NCBI GenBank assembly: GCA_964422615.1
Contig: CAYRBJ010000004.1
Coordinates: 47,434-111,433 of the forward strand
Origin: DATLWN01 sp964422615
GTDB taxonomy: Bacteria; Pseudomonadota; Zetaproteobacteria; Mariprofundales; Mariprofundaceae
DNA: 64,000 bases
Reading direction: 5' to 3'
Position 1 is the stretch's first letter. Each line of letters opens with the position of its first letter. Under the pieces are notes generated by a model. It was not told the DNA's origin. It saw nothing but the letters and a program-made list of their open reading frames with translations, and made no database searches. Below, piece after piece: positions 16,313 to 26,272 of the stretch. A program made the translations under genes and the position numbers.

Positions 16313-17025
16313 TCAGTTCCTCCTTGAATGGCGATCGTGTATCGCCCTTCTTCTCTATTCCGCGAATCATAGCGTACCAACAGCAGCGAGGTCGGTTTCC
16401 AGGCCTCTTTCCAGGCCACCTTCCCGTTCACGAACTGATGGTCCACCATCTGGTACGGCAGATTCTGTTTCCCGTTGTACCACGGCAGAGCTACGACACT
16501 GCCATTGGTCGGATTCGTCACGTAGCACTTGAAGTATCCTGCCACACTTCGCGGAAAATTACCGCCCTTCACTACAATGAAGCTGTAGGCCAGCGTCTGT
16601 GCGTTACGCCACTGAGCCCGCGCGTGCACCAGCTGGACGCCGGTCTGTTTCATCGCCTTCAGCATGCTGTCGTAGACGTCGATTTGCTTGGTTTGCGCCG
16701 CGATCTTGGCCCGCATCGTCTTGGTGTCTTTCTCGTATTGCTGGATCTGCGCATCCTTGATGGAAATGGTGGCGGCGCGATCCGCAATCTCGGTCTGCAG
16801 CTTGCTGTTGTCCCGCTGCTGCTGCAGGTACTGCGCCATCAGATCCTGGTCGGCGGGCGGTCTTTTCAGTAGACCGCCGACGAAACCGCCGCCGACCAAT
16901 AACAGCGCAATGGCGATGATGGTCAGCGGCCGCACCATCAGGTAGCGGGTCGGGCGGCCGGACACGTGATCGATGATCATGATCTGCCGCGGGCGCCACA
17001 GGGCATTGCCAATCGCCTTGATCAA
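16309..17025 (-). CDS. Single-pass membrane coiled-coil protein (DUF6776-like)
   Basis: A 238-residue protein. A cytoplasmic N-terminus is followed by one membrane helix (VRPLTIIAIALLLVGGGFVGG, about 31-51), a Gln/Lys-rich coiled coil (about 60-120) and a periplasmic beta-rich domain (about 135-238). It matches the family found beside bactofilin genes; the function is unknown and a bactofilin membrane partner is likely. The start used is TTG 17025, with AAGGGA at proper distance; ATG 16980 is the alternative but has no ribosome site. It lies 14 bp after argC and overlaps bactofilin by 4 bp. Confidence 0.8.
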   Translation of the reverse strand: MIKAIGNALWRPRQIMIIDHVSGRPTRYLMVRPLTIIAIALLLVGGGFVGGLLKRPPADQDLMAQYLQQQRDNSKLQTEIADRAATISIKDAQIQQYEKDTKTMRAKIAAQTKQIDVYDSMLKAMKQTGVQLVHARAQWRNAQTLAYSFIVVKGGNFPRSVAGYFKCYVTNPTNGSVVALPWYNGKQNLPYQMVDHQFVNGKVAWKEAWKPTSLLLVRYDSRNREEGRYTIAIQGGTE

Positions 17026-17039
17026 CAGCTTATATCCCT

Positions 17040-18071
17040 TCAGGGCCAGAGCGCATGCATGGACAGCCCGGCCGTTTCATCCAGGCCGAACATCAGGTTG
17101 GCGTTCTGCACCGCCTGGCCGGAGGCACCCTTCAGCAGGTTGTCCAGGCAGCAGATCACCACCGCCGAATCCAGGCCTGTGACGCACACGCCGATATCGC
17201 AGCGGTTGCTGCCCCTGACGCCTTGCGTCGACGGCAGCTGCCCCTCGGGCAACACCCGCACGAACGGTTCGCCGGCGAAGGCTGAGGTGAGGGCGCCATG
17301 CCAGGTTTCGGGGGCGCGGCCAGAGAGATGCAGCGTGGTCAGCATACCGCGCGTCATCGGCAGGATATGCGGCACGAACCGCACCGATGCCGTGAGCCCG
17401 GCGAAGCTCGATGCCCATTCGTCCATCTCCCAGGCATGCCGGTGGCGTGGCATGCCGTAGGCGCGTATGCCCTCGTTGACCTCGCAGAACAGCAGCTCGG
17501 TTTTGGTACTGCGGCCGGCGCCGGAGGTCCCGGACTTGGCGTCGACGATGATGCCCCTAGGCTCGATGTTGCCGGTTTTCAGCAATGGCACCAGGGGCAG
17601 CAGGGTCGAGGTCGGATAGCAGCCAGGGTTGGCGACGAGCCGGGCACCCCTGATCTGCTCGCGCGCAAACTCACTCAGGCCGTATACCGCATCGGACAGC
17701 AGCTCCGGATGGGGATGCTCGGTACCGTAGGCGGCCTTGAATGTACTGGCATCGGCATGACGGAAGTCGGCACTGAGATCGATGACCCGCTTGCCGGCCG
17801 CCAGAGCCGCCTGCACGCTGTCGGCGGCGGCGCCGTGTGGCAGGGCGGTGAACACCAGTTGCACCGAATCCGGCAATGGGGCGTCGGAGGCCCGCAGGGT
17901 GATGTCTGCGGCCGCTCCGCCGAGGCCGGGCAACGCCCGGCCGACCGTCTTGCCGGCCTGGCTGTGGGCCCCCAGATGCGCCAGATGGAAATACGGATGG
18001 GCATCAAGCAAGCGTACCAGTTCGGCGCCGGTGTAACCGGTGGATCCCAGGATGGCGACGTCGATTTTCAT
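17040..18071 (-). CDS. argC: N-acetyl-gamma-glutamyl-phosphate reductase
   Basis: A 343-residue enzyme for the third step of arginine synthesis, NADPH-dependent reduction of N-acetylglutamyl phosphate. The N-terminal Rossmann motif is AILGSTGYTGAELVRLL, and the catalytic Cys is in VANPGCYPTS (about residue 150). GTSGAGRS and HRHAWEMDE are also family signatures. It heads the leftward argC-DUF6776-bactofilin-carbonic anhydrase-ppx run. Confidence 0.96.
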   Translation of the reverse strand: MKIDVAILGSTGYTGAELVRLLDAHPYFHLAHLGAHSQAGKTVGRALPGLGGAAADITLRASDAPLPDSVQLVFTALPHGAAADSVQAALAAGKRVIDLSADFRHADASTFKAAYGTEHPHPELLSDAVYGLSEFAREQIRGARLVANPGCYPTSTLLPLVPLLKTGNIEPRGIIVDAKSGTSGAGRSTKTELLFCEVNEGIRAYGMPRHRHAWEMDEWASSFAGLTASVRFVPHILPMTRGMLTTLHLSGRAPETWHGALTSAFAGEPFVRVLPEGQLPSTQGVRGSNRCDIGVCVTGLDSAVVICCLDNLLKGASGQAVQNANLMFGLDETAGLSMHALWP

Positions 18072-18147
18072 TGGCGCATGCTAGCGTCCCCGCCCTAGGC
18101 ATCAATGGCCGCGTCGCTGCCGTCCACATCGGTGTAGGCATGGACTC

Positions 18148-18810
18148 TTAGCACAGTTGTTGTTCCTTCAGCAATGCGCGCATCTGTGCCAATAGACGCC
18201 GCCGGCCCAACAACAGGCGCCAGCGGGCACCGCCCGATCGGCGCCACAGGTGGGCGGCGCGGATGCCCGCCAGCAACAACGTGCGTACTTTGTCGGTATT
18301 GGCGGATTGGGAAAGGTAGTCCACCTTGCCGTGGATGATGATGCGCGGCGAGAGCGTGCTGACGGTATCGCCATACAGGCCGGCCAGACTGGCGATGACA
18401 CTCGGGTGGGTGATGCTGCCGAAATAATCGGCCTGCGACCGGGCCCGCTCGATACCGGCCGCCAGCTTTGCCAGCATGCCGGTGTTGGCGGCCAGCCGGC
18501 GTTCCAGGCGCATCAGGCCGGCCCCGTAGGCCACGATGGCCTTGGCCTGGGCCAGCTGTTCGCCCTTCAGCATGCGTATGCCAAGGTGCATGCCGGTGTG
18601 GAGCCGGCGCAGGCCGCCGAAGGCCTGCTCGGGATCGTCGGTGGATGTGGCCAGCACGCTCTGCACGCAGGCCTCGAAGTCGTCGGCATCGACATTGCCC
18701 TTGCGGGCGATGCCATCGACCATATACACGGCCTGCACCAGCGCCGCGAAGGCGATGGCACGGTTGCGCACATGATGTCGGGGGTCCATCCGGTTGTGGT
18801 CGGAAGGCAT
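18148..18810 (-). CDS. hflD: HflD-like protein (DUF489)
   Basis: An alpha-helical protein of about 220 residues of the HflD family. It shows NRAIAFAALVQAVYMVDGIA near the N-terminus, GLRRLHTGMHLGIRML centrally and the C-terminal RIIIHGKVDYLSQS segment typical of the family. E. coli HflD binds phage lambda CII and is usually encoded after mnmA; here mnmA is not adjacent. ATG 18810 is chosen over 18837, which would run into the divergent gene; ATG 18789 is also possible and no start has a good ribosome site. Confidence 0.85.
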   Translation of the reverse strand: MPSDHNRMDPRHHVRNRAIAFAALVQAVYMVDGIARKGNVDADDFEACVQSVLATSTDDPEQAFGGLRRLHTGMHLGIRMLKGEQLAQAKAIVAYGAGLMRLERRLAANTGMLAKLAAGIERARSQADYFGSITHPSVIASLAGLYGDTVSTLSPRIIIHGKVDYLSQSANTDKVRTLLLAGIRAAHLWRRSGGARWRLLLGRRRLLAQMRALLKEQQLC

Positions 18811-18827
18811 GCCGCTATTGTGTCGGC

Positions 18828-19655
18828 ATGAGCGCATACGAACAACCCATGCACAGCGAAGCCGGGCTGTTCACCCGCGCCGGTTGCGCCCTGGGGGCCG
18901 CCGAGGCTACGGCCAAGGCAGAGCAGGCGGCGTTGCTGCTGCACGATGTGCGGGCGGGGCGCTGGCAGCGCGATGCGCGGGCGACCCGAATCGACGTGCG
19001 GTTTCCGGGCCGGCCGCCGGGTCTGAAGCTGGTGCCGCCGCGCCGGGTGCCCAAGCGGGGCGTGGGCAGCCTCGCCGGTCGCCTGGCCCTGATGCACGCG
19101 GTGGCGCATATCGAGTTCAATGCCATCAATCTGGCGCTGGATGCGGTGCACCGATTTCGCGACATGCCGGATGCCTACTATGCCGACTGGCTGCAGGTGG
19201 CGGTTGAGGAGGCTCGCCATTTCGCGCTGGTGCGCGCCTACCTGCAGGGGCATGGCTCCGACTACGGCGATCATCCTGCGCATGACGGGCTGTGGCAGAT
19301 GGCCGTCGATACCGCGGATGACGTGCTGGAGCGCATGGCGCTGGTGCCGAGGGTGCTGGAGGCCAGGGGGCTGGATGTGACCCCGAACCTGATCCTCAGG
19401 CTCAGGCAGGCCAAGGACACGGAGGCCGCCGATATCCTGACCGTGATCTACGAGGAGGAGCTCGGCCATGTGGCGGCCGGCACGCAGTGGTTCCGCCATC
19501 TGTGCGCCGAGCGGGGGCTGGAGCCGGTTTTCACCTTCTTCTCCCTGCTGTCCCGGCATTTCCCTGACGGCATGCACGGTCCGTACAATCTGCCGGCGCG
19601 CCGGCAGGCCGGCTTCTCGGAGCGCGAGATCGCGATCCTGACCGAGGGCTTATAG
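18828..19655 (+). CDS. Ferritin-like DUF455 protein
   Basis: A protein of about 275 residues of the DUF455/COG2833 ferritin-like family. Helices carry carboxylate/His di-metal motifs: AHIEFNAINLALD, AVEEARHFALV and YEEELGHVAAG. The fold resembles MiaE, but the substrate is unknown. The ATG at 18828 begins MSAYEQPMHSEAGLF; the frame remains open upstream, yet family similarity starts here. It is divergent from hflD with almost no spacer (17 bp between starts), so the promoters must overlap coding sequence. Confidence 0.87.
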   Translation: MSAYEQPMHSEAGLFTRAGCALGAAEATAKAEQAALLLHDVRAGRWQRDARATRIDVRFPGRPPGLKLVPPRRVPKRGVGSLAGRLALMHAVAHIEFNAINLALDAVHRFRDMPDAYYADWLQVAVEEARHFALVRAYLQGHGSDYGDHPAHDGLWQMAVDTADDVLERMALVPRVLEARGLDVTPNLILRLRQAKDTEAADILTVIYEEELGHVAAGTQWFRHLCAERGLEPVFTFFSLLSRHFPDGMHGPYNLPARRQAGFSEREIAILTEGL

Positions 19656-19669
19656 GCAGCCGCCGTCGG

Positions 19670-20341
19670 TTAGTGGCGCAACAGCTCAAGCGTGCGGTCC
19701 AGGCCACCGTCGTTGATGGCGTAAGGGGCCTCGGCGACCACCTTCGGCTTGGCATGAAAGGCGATGCCGAGAGCGGCCGTGCACAACATCGGCAGGTCGT
19801 TGGCTCCGTCGCCGACGGCGACGGTTTGTGACAGAGGAATGGCCCAGGCGGCGGCTTGGCTGAGCAGCGCCCGTTTCTTGGCCGCCGCATCGACGATGTC
19901 CCCCACGACGTTGCCGGTCAGCTTGCCGCCATGGATCTCCAGCACATTGGCCAGGGTGTAGTCCAGTGCCAGACGCTGCTTCAGCCGGTCGGTGAAGAAG
20001 GTGAGGCCTCCGGAGACGAGCCCGACCTTCCAGCCATGTGCATGCAGCGTGTCGATCAGCCGCTCGGCCCCGTCGGTCAGCCGTAGCCGCTGTTCGTACA
20101 CCTCGTGCAGCACCGATTCGTCGAGGCCGGCCAGCAGTGATACGCGCTCGGTCAGCGAGGCGGCGAAATCGAGCTCCCCCTTCATGGCGCGTTCGGTGAT
20201 GGCGGCGATCTGCGGCTTGATACCGAGGAAATCACCGACCTCGTCGAGGCACTCGCACTGGATCAGCGTCGAGTCCATGTCCATGAACAACAGGCCGGGT
20301 TCGGCGAGAAGCGGGGCGTTGTTGGGAGGCATCCGGTTCAT
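19670..20341 (-). CDS. serB: Phosphoserine phosphatase
   Basis: A HAD-superfamily enzyme of about 223 residues for the last step of serine synthesis. HAD motif I is LFMDMDSTLIQCECLDE, motif II is GLVSGGLTFF, motif III includes AAKKRALL, and motif IV is VAVGDGANDLPML. It is the short SerB type without an ACT domain. ATG 20341 is preceded by AAGGA at 8 bp and preferred over ATG 20350. It converges with the DUF455 gene and follows mfd on the same strand with a ~46-bp gap. Confidence 0.94.
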   Translation of the reverse strand: MNRMPPNNAPLLAEPGLLFMDMDSTLIQCECLDEVGDFLGIKPQIAAITERAMKGELDFAASLTERVSLLAGLDESVLHEVYEQRLRLTDGAERLIDTLHAHGWKVGLVSGGLTFFTDRLKQRLALDYTLANVLEIHGGKLTGNVVGDIVDAAAKKRALLSQAAAWAIPLSQTVAVGDGANDLPMLCTAALGIAFHAKPKVVAEAPYAINDGGLDRTLELLRH

Positions 20342-20387
20342 CGCCCGCATCCTTCATCAGCATCCTGTCGATGGCAATTGGTTAGGG

Positions 20388-23300
20388 TCAATGCTTCGGC
20401 AGCTCGTCGAGAAAGGTGATGATCTGCTGCAACCGTTCGCCGACATCCGACCAGTCCCCAGGCATGGTCAGGCTGCCGTCGGGCTTGAGCGCGAAGCGCC
20501 TGGGTTCGGCCTGCACCCGGGTCAGCAGCTGCATGCGGTCGATCGGCGAGGCTTCGGTGAATTGCAGGCGGATGCTCCGGGATGAGGCGTCGAGCCGGCT
20601 CAGGCGCAGCTTTCTGGCCCGCCAGCGAACCCGTGCCGTTTCCAGGCATAGGCGTGCCTCGGGCGGCATGCGCCCGAAGCGGTCGGTCATTTCCTCGAAC
20701 AGCAGGGTGGCCTGTGCGTCGTCGGATACGCGGGCGATGCGCCGATACAGTGCCAGGCGTTCCCCGATCTGCGGGATATAGTCCGGCGGCAGGATGGCAT
20801 GGATCGCCAGGTGCATGTCCAGTGGTGTCGGCGGCGCCGACCTTTCGCCCTTCGCCTCGGCCACGGCTTCCGTCAGCATCTCCATGTACAGATCCAGGCC
20901 GATGGCCTCGATCTGACCGCTCTGCTGTGCCCCCAGCAGGTTGCCGGCGCCCCGGATCTCCATGTCCTGACGTGCCAGCATGAAGCCGGCGCCCAGCTCC
21001 GTGTATTCGGCGATGGCGGCCAGGCGTTCGCGCGCGTCCACGGTCATCGCCCGCCGATCCGGCGTGAACATATAGGCATAGGCCTGCTGATGGCTGCGCC
21101 CGACGCGCCCGCGGATCTGGTGCAATTGGGACAGCCCCAACAGATCGGCGCGTTCGACGATCAGCGTGTTGGCGTTTGGCACGTCCAGTCCGGACTCGAC
21201 GATGGTCGTGCATACCAGGATGTGCAGCCTCCCCTCGTAGAAATCGAGCATGCGTCGGTCCAGCTGGGCCGCGCCCATCTGGCCGTGGGCGATGCCGATC
21301 TCGGCCTCGGGCAGCAGTTCGGCCAGGCGCTTGGCGATGCGCTCGATGCTCTGCACGTGGTTGTGCAGATAATAGACCTGGCCGCCGCGGTACATCTCGC
21401 GGCGGATTGCCTCCACCGCCAGCTGCTCGTCGAAGACGGTGACCAGGGTGCGGATGGCCTCGCGCTCGGCCGGAGGGGTGCTGATGATCGAGATGTCACG
21501 CAGGCCGGACAACGACTGGTGCAGGGTGCGCGGGATGGGCGTGGCGGTCAGCGTCAGCACATCCGAGGCATGATGCAGCGCCTTCAGCTTTTCCTTGTCC
21601 TTGACGCCGAAGCGCTGCTCCTCGTCGACGATGACCAGTCCCAGGTCGGCGAACGTGAAGGTGCCGGCCAGCATCTTGTGGGTGCCGATCAGGATGCGGA
21701 TGGCCCCGGATGCGAGCTCCTGACGTATGCGCTCGCTGTGCTGCTTGCCCTGCACGCGCGACAGCAGCTCGATGCGCATGCCGGTGCCGGCGAAGCGATC
21801 GCTCAGGCTGGCGAAATGCTGGTTGGCGAGCACGGTGGTCGGGGCCAGCAGCGCCACCTGCCGGCCTGAGCGCGCCACGACGAAGGCGGCGCGCATTGCC
21901 ACCTCCGTTTTGCCGAAGCCGACATCGCCGCAGATCACGCGATCCATCGGCCTGGCACGCTGCAAATCGGCGAGCACCTGGCGGATGGCCTCGGCCTGGT
22001 CATCGGTCTCCTCGAACGGAAAGCGGGCGGTGAATTCCTCGTAGGCATCGAGCAGTTCGCCATCCAGAGCGTACGGCGGCCGTTCGGCATGCTGGCGGGC
22101 CGCCTCGGTGTCGACCAGTTCGTGGGCCATGGCCAGCAGATCGTGGCGTACGCGTGCGCGGGTCTTTTTCCACTGCTCGCTGCCCAACCGGTTCAGGCTC
22201 GGCTGCTCCTCGCCGGTATAGCGGTGTAGGCGGTCCAGCTGCTCGACCGGCAGGTGGATGCTGGCATCATTCGCGTACTCGATATGCAGGAAATCGGCGG
22301 GGATGCCGTCGATATCCATCGTCGACAGGCCGCGATAGCGCCCGACGCCGTGGTCTTCGTGCACCACCGGGTCGCCGATCTTCAGCTCCTGAAGGCTGTT
22401 GAACACATCGGTGCGCACGCTCGATCGCCGGTGCTGGCGGCGCGGCAGTTTCTGGCCGAGCAACTCGCGCCCGGTCAGTACCAGCAGCCTTTCGTCCTCC
22501 AGCGCAAAGCCGGCATCGAGATAGCCGATCGTGCTCTGCACTGTGGTGCCGTCGCCGGGTCCCGGCCAGCCCTTGGTCTCTGGGATCGCCTCGGGATTGC
22601 TCCCGATAAGGGGCCGGCAGGCCTCACGCATGCGCTCTTGCTGGCCCGGGCCGTGCGCGACCAACAGCAGCCGCCAGCCGGCGCTCAGGCGCTGGCGCAG
22701 GTCATCGAGTAGTGCATGCAGCGGCTGGGGGCGCTCCTGGAAGTCGTCCAGCGCCGGGGCGGCGGGCAGTGCCCCGAAGTCAGAGGCCTCGACCTGCAGT
22801 GGCGTTTCCACCGCGTACAGCTCCTGTGGCGCGATCACCGGCTCCTGGCTCAGTCGCACCAGTTCGAACTGCGTGCGTACCTGTGCCGCAAATGCCTCGC
22901 GTGCCGCATCCAGGCCGGTGTCGGCCAGCACGCGGCAGCCCGGTGGCAGGAAACCGGGCAGGCGGGCGGTGGTATCGTAGGCCAGTGGCAGCAGCGATTC
23001 GATGCCCGGATGCGGGCGGCCGGCCTGCACGGCGGCGAGCATCGGGTGGTTTCTGAGCTGCGGGAAGCGTTCGCGGAAGGCGGCAATGAAGTGGCTTCTC
23101 CCGCCCGCATCGAGGATGACCTCACGTACCGGTACCGAGGTGAAGTGCGCCAGGGTTTCACCCGATCGCTGGCTGTCGATGTCGAAGCGACGGATGCTTT
23201 CCACCGTGTCGCCGAACAGATCGATGCGAAGCGGCTGCTCCTCGGCGGCCGGCCAGATGTCCAGCAGTCCGCCGCGGGCGGCGAATTCGCCGCGCCCGAG

Positions 23301-23738
23301 CACGCGCTCCACCGCCTGCATGCCGCCCTCGGCCAGACGGCGCACCAGGGCGGCGAGGTCCATCTCATCATCGACGGTCAGCTGCCACACATGCGTGGCG
23401 ATAGCCTCGGGCGGGGCGATGCGCTGCAGCCAGGCCGGCAGTGCCGTCAGCACCAGACCCTGCGGGTCATGTTCGCGTAGTAGCCGCCCCAATGTGGCGA
23501 AACGCTCGCCGACGATGGCGTGGTGTGGGCTGCTGCGGTCATAGGGCAGGGTTTCCCAGGCCGGAAAGCGCCACAGGCATTGGGGTGCATCCTGCAGGTA
23601 GAAACCCAGTTCCTCGGACAGCTGCCGGTAGCGGCGCAGATCCGAACAGATGAACACCCTCAGGCCCGGCTGGCGGGCAAGCGCGGCCAGCCGGTACGAC
23701 AGGCCGGCAGGGATCGGCTGCACGCTGCGCTCGCTCAT
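20388..23738 (-). CDS. mfd: Transcription-repair coupling factor
   Basis: An SF2 translocase of about 1116 residues that removes stalled RNA polymerase and recruits UvrA. An N-terminal UvrB-like region (about 1-330) is followed by the CarD-like RNA polymerase-interacting domain (KIGDPVVHEDHGVGRYRG, about 450-510). The RecG-like helicase has Walker A GDVGFGKTEV, the DEEQ box (VDEEQRFG), TATPIPRTL and QIRGRVGRS. A C-terminal TRCF domain ends the protein. The start is placed at MSERSVQP (23738); an ATG at 23759 is possible. Upstream is the divergent mgtE operon. Confidence 0.97.
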   Translation of the reverse strand: MSERSVQPIPAGLSYRLAALARQPGLRVFICSDLRRYRQLSEELGFYLQDAPQCLWRFPAWETLPYDRSSPHHAIVGERFATLGRLLREHDPQGLVLTALPAWLQRIAPPEAIATHVWQLTVDDEMDLAALVRRLAEGGMQAVERVLGRGEFAARGGLLDIWPAAEEQPLRIDLFGDTVESIRRFDIDSQRSGETLAHFTSVPVREVILDAGGRSHFIAAFRERFPQLRNHPMLAAVQAGRPHPGIESLLPLAYDTTARLPGFLPPGCRVLADTGLDAAREAFAAQVRTQFELVRLSQEPVIAPQELYAVETPLQVEASDFGALPAAPALDDFQERPQPLHALLDDLRQRLSAGWRLLLVAHGPGQQERMREACRPLIGSNPEAIPETKGWPGPGDGTTVQSTIGYLDAGFALEDERLLVLTGRELLGQKLPRRQHRRSSVRTDVFNSLQELKIGDPVVHEDHGVGRYRGLSTMDIDGIPADFLHIEYANDASIHLPVEQLDRLHRYTGEEQPSLNRLGSEQWKKTRARVRHDLLAMAHELVDTEAARQHAERPPYALDGELLDAYEEFTARFPFEETDDQAEAIRQVLADLQRARPMDRVICGDVGFGKTEVAMRAAFVVARSGRQVALLAPTTVLANQHFASLSDRFAGTGMRIELLSRVQGKQHSERIRQELASGAIRILIGTHKMLAGTFTFADLGLVIVDEEQRFGVKDKEKLKALHHASDVLTLTATPIPRTLHQSLSGLRDISIISTPPAEREAIRTLVTVFDEQLAVEAIRREMYRGGQVYYLHNHVQSIERIAKRLAELLPEAEIGIAHGQMGAAQLDRRMLDFYEGRLHILVCTTIVESGLDVPNANTLIVERADLLGLSQLHQIRGRVGRSHQQAYAYMFTPDRRAMTVDARERLAAIAEYTELGAGFMLARQDMEIRGAGNLLGAQQSGQIEAIGLDLYMEMLTEAVAEAKGERSAPPTPLDMHLAIHAILPPDYIPQIGERLALYRRIARVSDDAQATLLFEEMTDRFGRMPPEARLCLETARVRWRARKLRLSRLDASSRSIRLQFTEASPIDRMQLLTRVQAEPRRFALKPDGSLTMPGDWSDVGERLQQIITFLDELPKH

Positions 23739-23882
23739 GGGCGGCGCATCATGCCGCATCCGGCTGGTGAAAGCCACGGCTCCGACCGTGCATTCGCGAG
23801 CCTGTCTGTGCTAGGGTTCGGCGCCTTTTCCGGGGCGGTTGGTTGGTGTCCGGAAAGGCGCGAATTCCCGGAGGCAGGGCCG

Positions 23883-25247
23883 ATGGCGGACGAGAGCAAG
23901 CACGAAGCACCGTTGCTGCGGGCCGAGGAGGCCTTGAACCTCGCCGAGGTGTCGGCCGAGGAACTGCGCCGGCGCCTGTCGGAGATGCATTCGCGTGAGA
24001 TCGCCGCCGTCATCCTCGATTGCAGCGACGACGAACAGCGCCAGCGCCTGCTGCTGGCCGTGCCGCCGAATCAGCGCGGCGAGACCCTGCTCGAACTGCC
24101 CGAGAACATGCGTGAGAACCTGCTCGAACTGCTCGATGCGCAGCACATCGAGACCGTGGTACGCCATCTGGATTCGGACGACGCCGCCGATTTGCTGCAG
24201 GCCCTGGAGCCGGATGTAGCGCAGGCGGTGATCGAGCGTCTGGAGCCTGAGGACCGGCGGGAGCTGGAGCCCTTGATGGCCCATGACGAGGAGACGGCCG
24301 GCGGCCTGATGCAGGCCGAACTGTTCAAGGTGCGCCAGGACTGGAACATTGCCAAGATCCTCAGCGTGCTGCGGCGCTGGGGGCGCGAAATCGAGGATCT
24401 GAACTACGCCTACGTCGTCGATGGCGACAACCGCCTGGTCGGTGTCATCCCTCTGCACGAGCTGCTGTTCCAGGAGCCAGATGTGTTGGCCGGCGACGTT
24501 ATGGACGCGGAATTCCCGTGCGCCGTGGCCGGGCAGGACCAGGAGGAGGTGGCGCACATCTTCGACAAGTACGATGTGTTGGCCCTACCGGTGGTCGACG
24601 AAGCCGGCATGCTGGTCGGGCGCATCACCGCCGATGACATCATCGATGTCGTGCAGGAGGAGGCCACCGAGGACATGTTCCGCCTGGCCGGCCTGTCCGA
24701 CGCCGACGATCTCACCGAACCGCTGTATCGCAGTGCCTGGCGCCGCGGCGTCTGGCTGTTCGTCAACCTGCTGACGGCAATCCTGGCCTCGTATGTGGTG
24801 TCCCGCTTCCAGCACACCATCGCTGCCATCGTGGCGCTGGCGGTGCTGATGCCGATCGTCGCCGGCATGGGCGGTAATGCCGGCACGCAGACGCTGACCG
24901 TCGTCGTGCGCGGCCTGGCCCTCGGCCTGATCACCTTCAACAACGCCCGGCGCGTGCTGGTGCGCCAGATCGGCATCGGCATTATCAACGGCGTATCGCT
25001 GGGCCTGATCATGGGAGCGGTGGCATCATTGTGGTTTCCGGCCCTGGGATGGAAGCTGGGGCTGGTGATCGGCCTGGCCATGTTGACCAATATGTGCGCG
25101 GCCGGCCTGTTCGGGGCGCTGATCCCGCTGACGCTGCGATGGATCGGCATCGATCCGGCCCTGGCCTCCAGCATTTTTCTGACCACGGTTACCGACATCG
25201 TCGGCTTTGCCGCGTTCCTGGGCCTGGCCACCATGATTCTGCTGTGA
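23883..25247 (+). CDS. mgtE: Magnesium transporter MgtE
   Basis: A 454-residue Mg2+ channel. The cytoplasmic N domain (about 20-140) has helical repeats, two CBS domains follow (about 145-270, with NYAYVVDGDNRLVGVIPLHE and LALPVVDEAGMLVGRIT), and five membrane helices (about 290-454) carry the signature MPIVAGMGGNAGTQ. Gating by Mg2+ binding at the N/CBS interface is known for the family. The ATG at 23883 follows GGAGG. It is the first gene of a three-gene run with 4-bp overlaps to the agmatine enzymes. Confidence 0.96.
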   Translation: MADESKHEAPLLRAEEALNLAEVSAEELRRRLSEMHSREIAAVILDCSDDEQRQRLLLAVPPNQRGETLLELPENMRENLLELLDAQHIETVVRHLDSDDAADLLQALEPDVAQAVIERLEPEDRRELEPLMAHDEETAGGLMQAELFKVRQDWNIAKILSVLRRWGREIEDLNYAYVVDGDNRLVGVIPLHELLFQEPDVLAGDVMDAEFPCAVAGQDQEEVAHIFDKYDVLALPVVDEAGMLVGRITADDIIDVVQEEATEDMFRLAGLSDADDLTEPLYRSAWRRGVWLFVNLLTAILASYVVSRFQHTIAAIVALAVLMPIVAGMGGNAGTQTLTVVVRGLALGLITFNNARRVLVRQIGIGIINGVSLGLIMGAVASLWFPALGWKLGLVIGLAMLTNMCAAGLFGALIPLTLRWIGIDPALASSIFLTTVTDIVGFAAFLGLATMILL

Positions 25248-26272
25248 TAACGCCCAGGCTTCCGGCCGAGTGGGAGGCGCAGGGAGGCATCATGCTCGCC
25301 TGGCCCCATGCCGACAGCGACTGGGCGGAACTGATGCATCTGGTCGAACCATGCGTGGTGGATATCGCCACCCAGATCAGCCGGTTTGAACCGGTGCTGA
25401 TTGTCGCTGACCAGGAGGCACGCGTGCAGGCGCGGCTGCTGGTGGCCGGTGCAGAGATGGAGCGGGTGCACATCGTCGAGCTGCCGACCAACGATACCTG
25501 GGCGCGTGATTTCGGCCCGATCACGGTGCAGGCGGATGACGAGCCGCAGCTGCTGGATTTCACCTTCAACGGCTGGGGATTGAAATATGCCGCCGACCGC
25601 GACAACCAGGTGACGCGCCGCCTGCATACGCGGGGTATGCTGGGTGCGTTGCCGCTGCAGACGCTCGGCCTGGTGCTCGAGGGCGGCTCGATCGACTCGG
25701 ACGGCGCCGGAAGCATCCTGACCACCGCCAGCTGCCTGTTGTCGCCGAACCGCAATCCGCATCTGTCACAGGCCGACATCGAGGATGCATTAAAGCAGCA
25801 CCTCGGCGCCGAACGCGTGCTATGGCTGCAGCACGGTCATTTGGCCGGCGATGATACCGACGGCCACATCGATACCCTGGCCCGTTTCGTTTCCCCCGAC
25901 ACCATCGTCCACATGCAATGCGACGATGCGGAGGATGAGCATTTTGAAGAGCTGGCGGCGATGCGCGATGAGCTGGCCGGTTTCACCACCGCAAGCGGGG
26001 AGCCGTACCGGCTGGTGGCGTTGCCGTGGCCCGAGGCGCGGCTGAACCGGTTCGGCGAGCGGCTGGCGCCGTCCTATGCTAATTTCCTGATGATCAACGA
26101 TGCGGTGCTGGTGCCGGTCTATGGCGACGAGGCCGATGCCGGGGCGCTGGATGTACTCGCCGACTGCTTTCCGCAGCGGGTGATCGTTGCCGTACCCTGC
26201 TCGCCGCTGCTCGAACAGGGTGGCAGCCTGCACTGCATGAGCATGCAGCTGCCCGAGGGGGTATTGTCATGA
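25244..26272 (+). CDS. aguA: Agmatine deiminase
   Basis: A 342-residue enzyme converting agmatine to N-carbamoylputrescine. It starts at GTG 25244 within the mgtE stop (GTGA). Family motifs are PAEWEAQGGIMLAWPH near the N-terminus, NDTWARDFGPI, FNGWG, LVLEGGSIDSDG, HLAGDDTDGHIDTLARF and the C-terminal catalytic Cys in GGSLHCMSMQLP. It is coupled to aguB by another 4-bp overlap, giving the arginine decarboxylase-dependent route to putrescine. Confidence 0.96.
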   Translation: MITPRLPAEWEAQGGIMLAWPHADSDWAELMHLVEPCVVDIATQISRFEPVLIVADQEARVQARLLVAGAEMERVHIVELPTNDTWARDFGPITVQADDEPQLLDFTFNGWGLKYAADRDNQVTRRLHTRGMLGALPLQTLGLVLEGGSIDSDGAGSILTTASCLLSPNRNPHLSQADIEDALKQHLGAERVLWLQHGHLAGDDTDGHIDTLARFVSPDTIVHMQCDDAEDEHFEELAAMRDELAGFTTASGEPYRLVALPWPEARLNRFGERLAPSYANFLMINDAVLVPVYGDEADAGALDVLADCFPQRVIVAVPCSPLLEQGGSLHCMSMQLPEGVLS

